Source: an uncultured Oscillospiraceae bacterium
GTDB taxonomy: Bacteria > Bacillota > Clostridia > Oscillospirales > Ruminococcaceae
DNA length: 64,000 bases
Assembly (NCBI GenBank): GCA_904396495.1
Contig: CAJFOJ010000032.1
Coordinates: 62,001-126,000 of the forward strand
Direction: 5' to 3'
Part shown: one piece after another, positions 62,993 through 64,000 of the stretch
Layout of the letters: every line of letters starts with the position of its first letter
Numbering within the stretch: position 1 is the stretch's first letter
Notes under the pieces: model-generated
Database searches by the model: none
Told to the model about the DNA's origin: nothing
The model's input: only the letters and a program-made list of their open reading frames with translations
Made by a program: the position numbers and the translations under genes

Positions 62993-63024
62993 GTCCGGGC
63001 GTCAATGACGTCCGGACTTTTTGT
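62993..63024 (+). terminator. Rho-independent terminator after the beta subunit gene
   Basis: GTCCGGGCGTC (62993-63003), AAT loop, GACGTCCGGAC (63007-63017), one G-T wobble, TTTTT. Confidence 0.92.
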
Positions 63025-63243
63025 TGAACGGAGAGGGATAGGCGCTATAGCTCTCTAACAGATGGAGTTTTTTGCCGATTTTGTCGACGTATTCTCAGGA
63101 ATTTCATGGAAAATCTATTGACACTGGTCGTTTGTATCGTTTATCATTGAGTAGGTAAAATAATAAAAGATATCGCAAGAATTGGATAAGTTTACGGTAT
63201 GTGAACAGGTTTATCAAGCGTTAGAGAAAGGATGGGTTTTTAA

Positions 63244-64000
63244 GTGGACAACGCAAAATATTTGGAATGGATTACAAAGGACTTGGAAGATAAAGATTTG
63301 ATGGAGGAATTGCAGAACATTAAGGGAAATGATGAGGAAATCAACGACCGATTTTACCGGGAGCTGGAATTCGGGACCGGAGGCTTGCGAGGCGTTATCG
63401 GGGCGGGAACTAACCGGATGAACATCTATACCGTCCGCAAGGCGACCCAGGGGCTTGCCAACTACGTCAAGGACAATTGGGAAAACGGGGCGGTGGCAAT
63501 CAGTTATGACAGCCGCATCAAATCCGATATTTTTGCCAAAGAAGCGGCGCGGGTGTTAGCTGCTAACGGTATTACTGTCCACATCTACCGGGAATTGATG
63601 CCTACTCCTTGTCTGTCCTTCGCGGTGCGGGAACTTCATTGCCAAATGGGTATTATGGTAACCGCCTCCCACAATCCCGCAAAATATAACGGATACAAGG
63701 CCTATGGTTCCGACGGCTGCCAGATCACCAACGAGACGGCAGATGCGGTGCTCGCCAACATGAAAGCGGTCAATGAGTTTAACGACGTCAAGGTCATGGA
63801 TTTTAAGGAGGCCGTGGATAAGGGATTCATCCGCTATATCGGAGATGAAGTAGTTGAAGCCTTTTACTGCCAGGTGTTGAGCCAGTCTCTCCACGGCGAC
63901 CTGGTAAAGAAAAGCAGCTTTAAAGTGGTATATACCCCGCTGAACGGGACTGGGAATAAGCCGGTCCGCGAGATATTAAAGCGCATTGGGTTACAGGATG
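63244..64000 (+). CDS. Phosphoglucomutase/phosphomannomutase, N-terminal part
   Basis: 252 codons run off the window edge. The start is GTG at 63244 (VDNAKYLEWITKDLEDKDL), after AGAAAGGATGG with a slightly long spacing. The phosphoserine loop GIMVTASHNPAKYNGYKAYG near residue 140 and the N-terminal FGTGGLRGVIGAGTNRMN are signatures of the alpha-D-phosphohexomutase superfamily, PgcA-like. It interconverts glucose-1-P and glucose-6-P, which joins galactose metabolism (galK-galT) to glycolysis. The phosphoserine motif is intact. Confidence 0.92.
   Translation, partial: MDNAKYLEWITKDLEDKDLMEELQNIKGNDEEINDRFYRELEFGTGGLRGVIGAGTNRMNIYTVRKATQGLANYVKDNWENGAVAISYDSRIKSDIFAKEAARVLAANGITVHIYRELMPTPCLSFAVRELHCQMGIMVTASHNPAKYNGYKAYGSDGCQITNETADAVLANMKAVNEFNDVKVMDFKEAVDKGFIRYIGDEVVEAFYCQVLSQSLHGDLVKKSSFKVVYTPLNGTGNKPVREILKRIGLQD

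Overview
The window reads as chromosomal DNA of an anaerobic, endospore-forming member of the Bacillota, class Clostridia (an Oscillospirales/Ruminococcaceae-like gut organism is my best guess, inferred from the gene set). Support: strong purine-rich ribosome binding sites, many TTGACA-17-TATAAT promoters, spoVS, both dipicolinate synthase subunits, YmdB, YsxC, a Na+-pump decarboxylase beta/gamma pair, serine-rich lipoproteins and a choline-binding-type cell-wall repeat protein. No rRNA, tRNA, CRISPR array or intact transposase gene was seen.

Layout. 1-4.0 kb: heat-shock operon hrcA(partial)-grpE-dnaK-dnaJ. 4.2-8.2 kb: an EF-G paralogue with an altered G domain, a DUF4830 membrane protein and an orphan UgpC/MsmX-type sugar ABC ATPase. 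8.3-10.5 kb: an organophosphate-type MFS transporter with a MurR/RpiR regulator. 10.8-20.6 kb: housekeeping and small conserved genes (cupin, YaiI, DUF896, DUF1846, PHP phosphatase, GNATs, LUD protein, YerC, methyltransferase, Hsp33, YmdB, SpoVS, PduL). 20.8-24.5 kb: rpmG-secE-nusG-rplK-rplA, then an L10 leader with its own promoter and rplJ-rplL; rpoBC do not follow. 24.7-29.6 kb: two Ser-rich lipoproteins, an AraC regulator and galK-galT.

29.6-36.4 kb is the accessory part: a frameshifted TnpV-like remnant, a headless aldo/keto reductase, then a tightly spaced run encoding an exported flavodoxin lipoprotein, a lipoprotein fusing an FGE/sulfatase-modifying fold to a second flavodoxin, a cupin, a wrecked aldo/keto reductase, a carboxymuconolactone-decarboxylase-like protein, a DUF4405 membrane protein with cytochrome-b-like histidines and a cyclophilin-like lipoprotein, ending at a response-regulator fragment. 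I read it as a horizontally acquired, partly decayed extracytoplasmic redox island, and the best candidate in the window for an undescribed system.

36.5-49.8 kb: a secreted LRR/choline-binding-type protein, glyS (glyQS type), an AraC regulator, alr, a SLOG protein, an AT-rich stretch with DnaA-box-like repeats, carB, dpaA-dpaB (behind a candidate sigma-K promoter) and a radical SAM protein. 50-64 kb: an ABC exporter, a second radical SAM protein, an FAD oxidoreductase, a GNAT-LysA in-frame fusion with ysxC and lon on the minus strand, a structured RNA candidate, an FkbM methyltransferase, the OadG/OadB pair without an alpha subunit, and the start of a phosphoglucomutase gene.

Starts were chosen by ribosome binding site; several genes (dnaJ, rplJ, the AraC gene at 27 kb, the FkbM gene, probably grpE and dpaB) appear to use TTG or GTG. 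All family assignments are from recognition of the translated sequence, not from a search.
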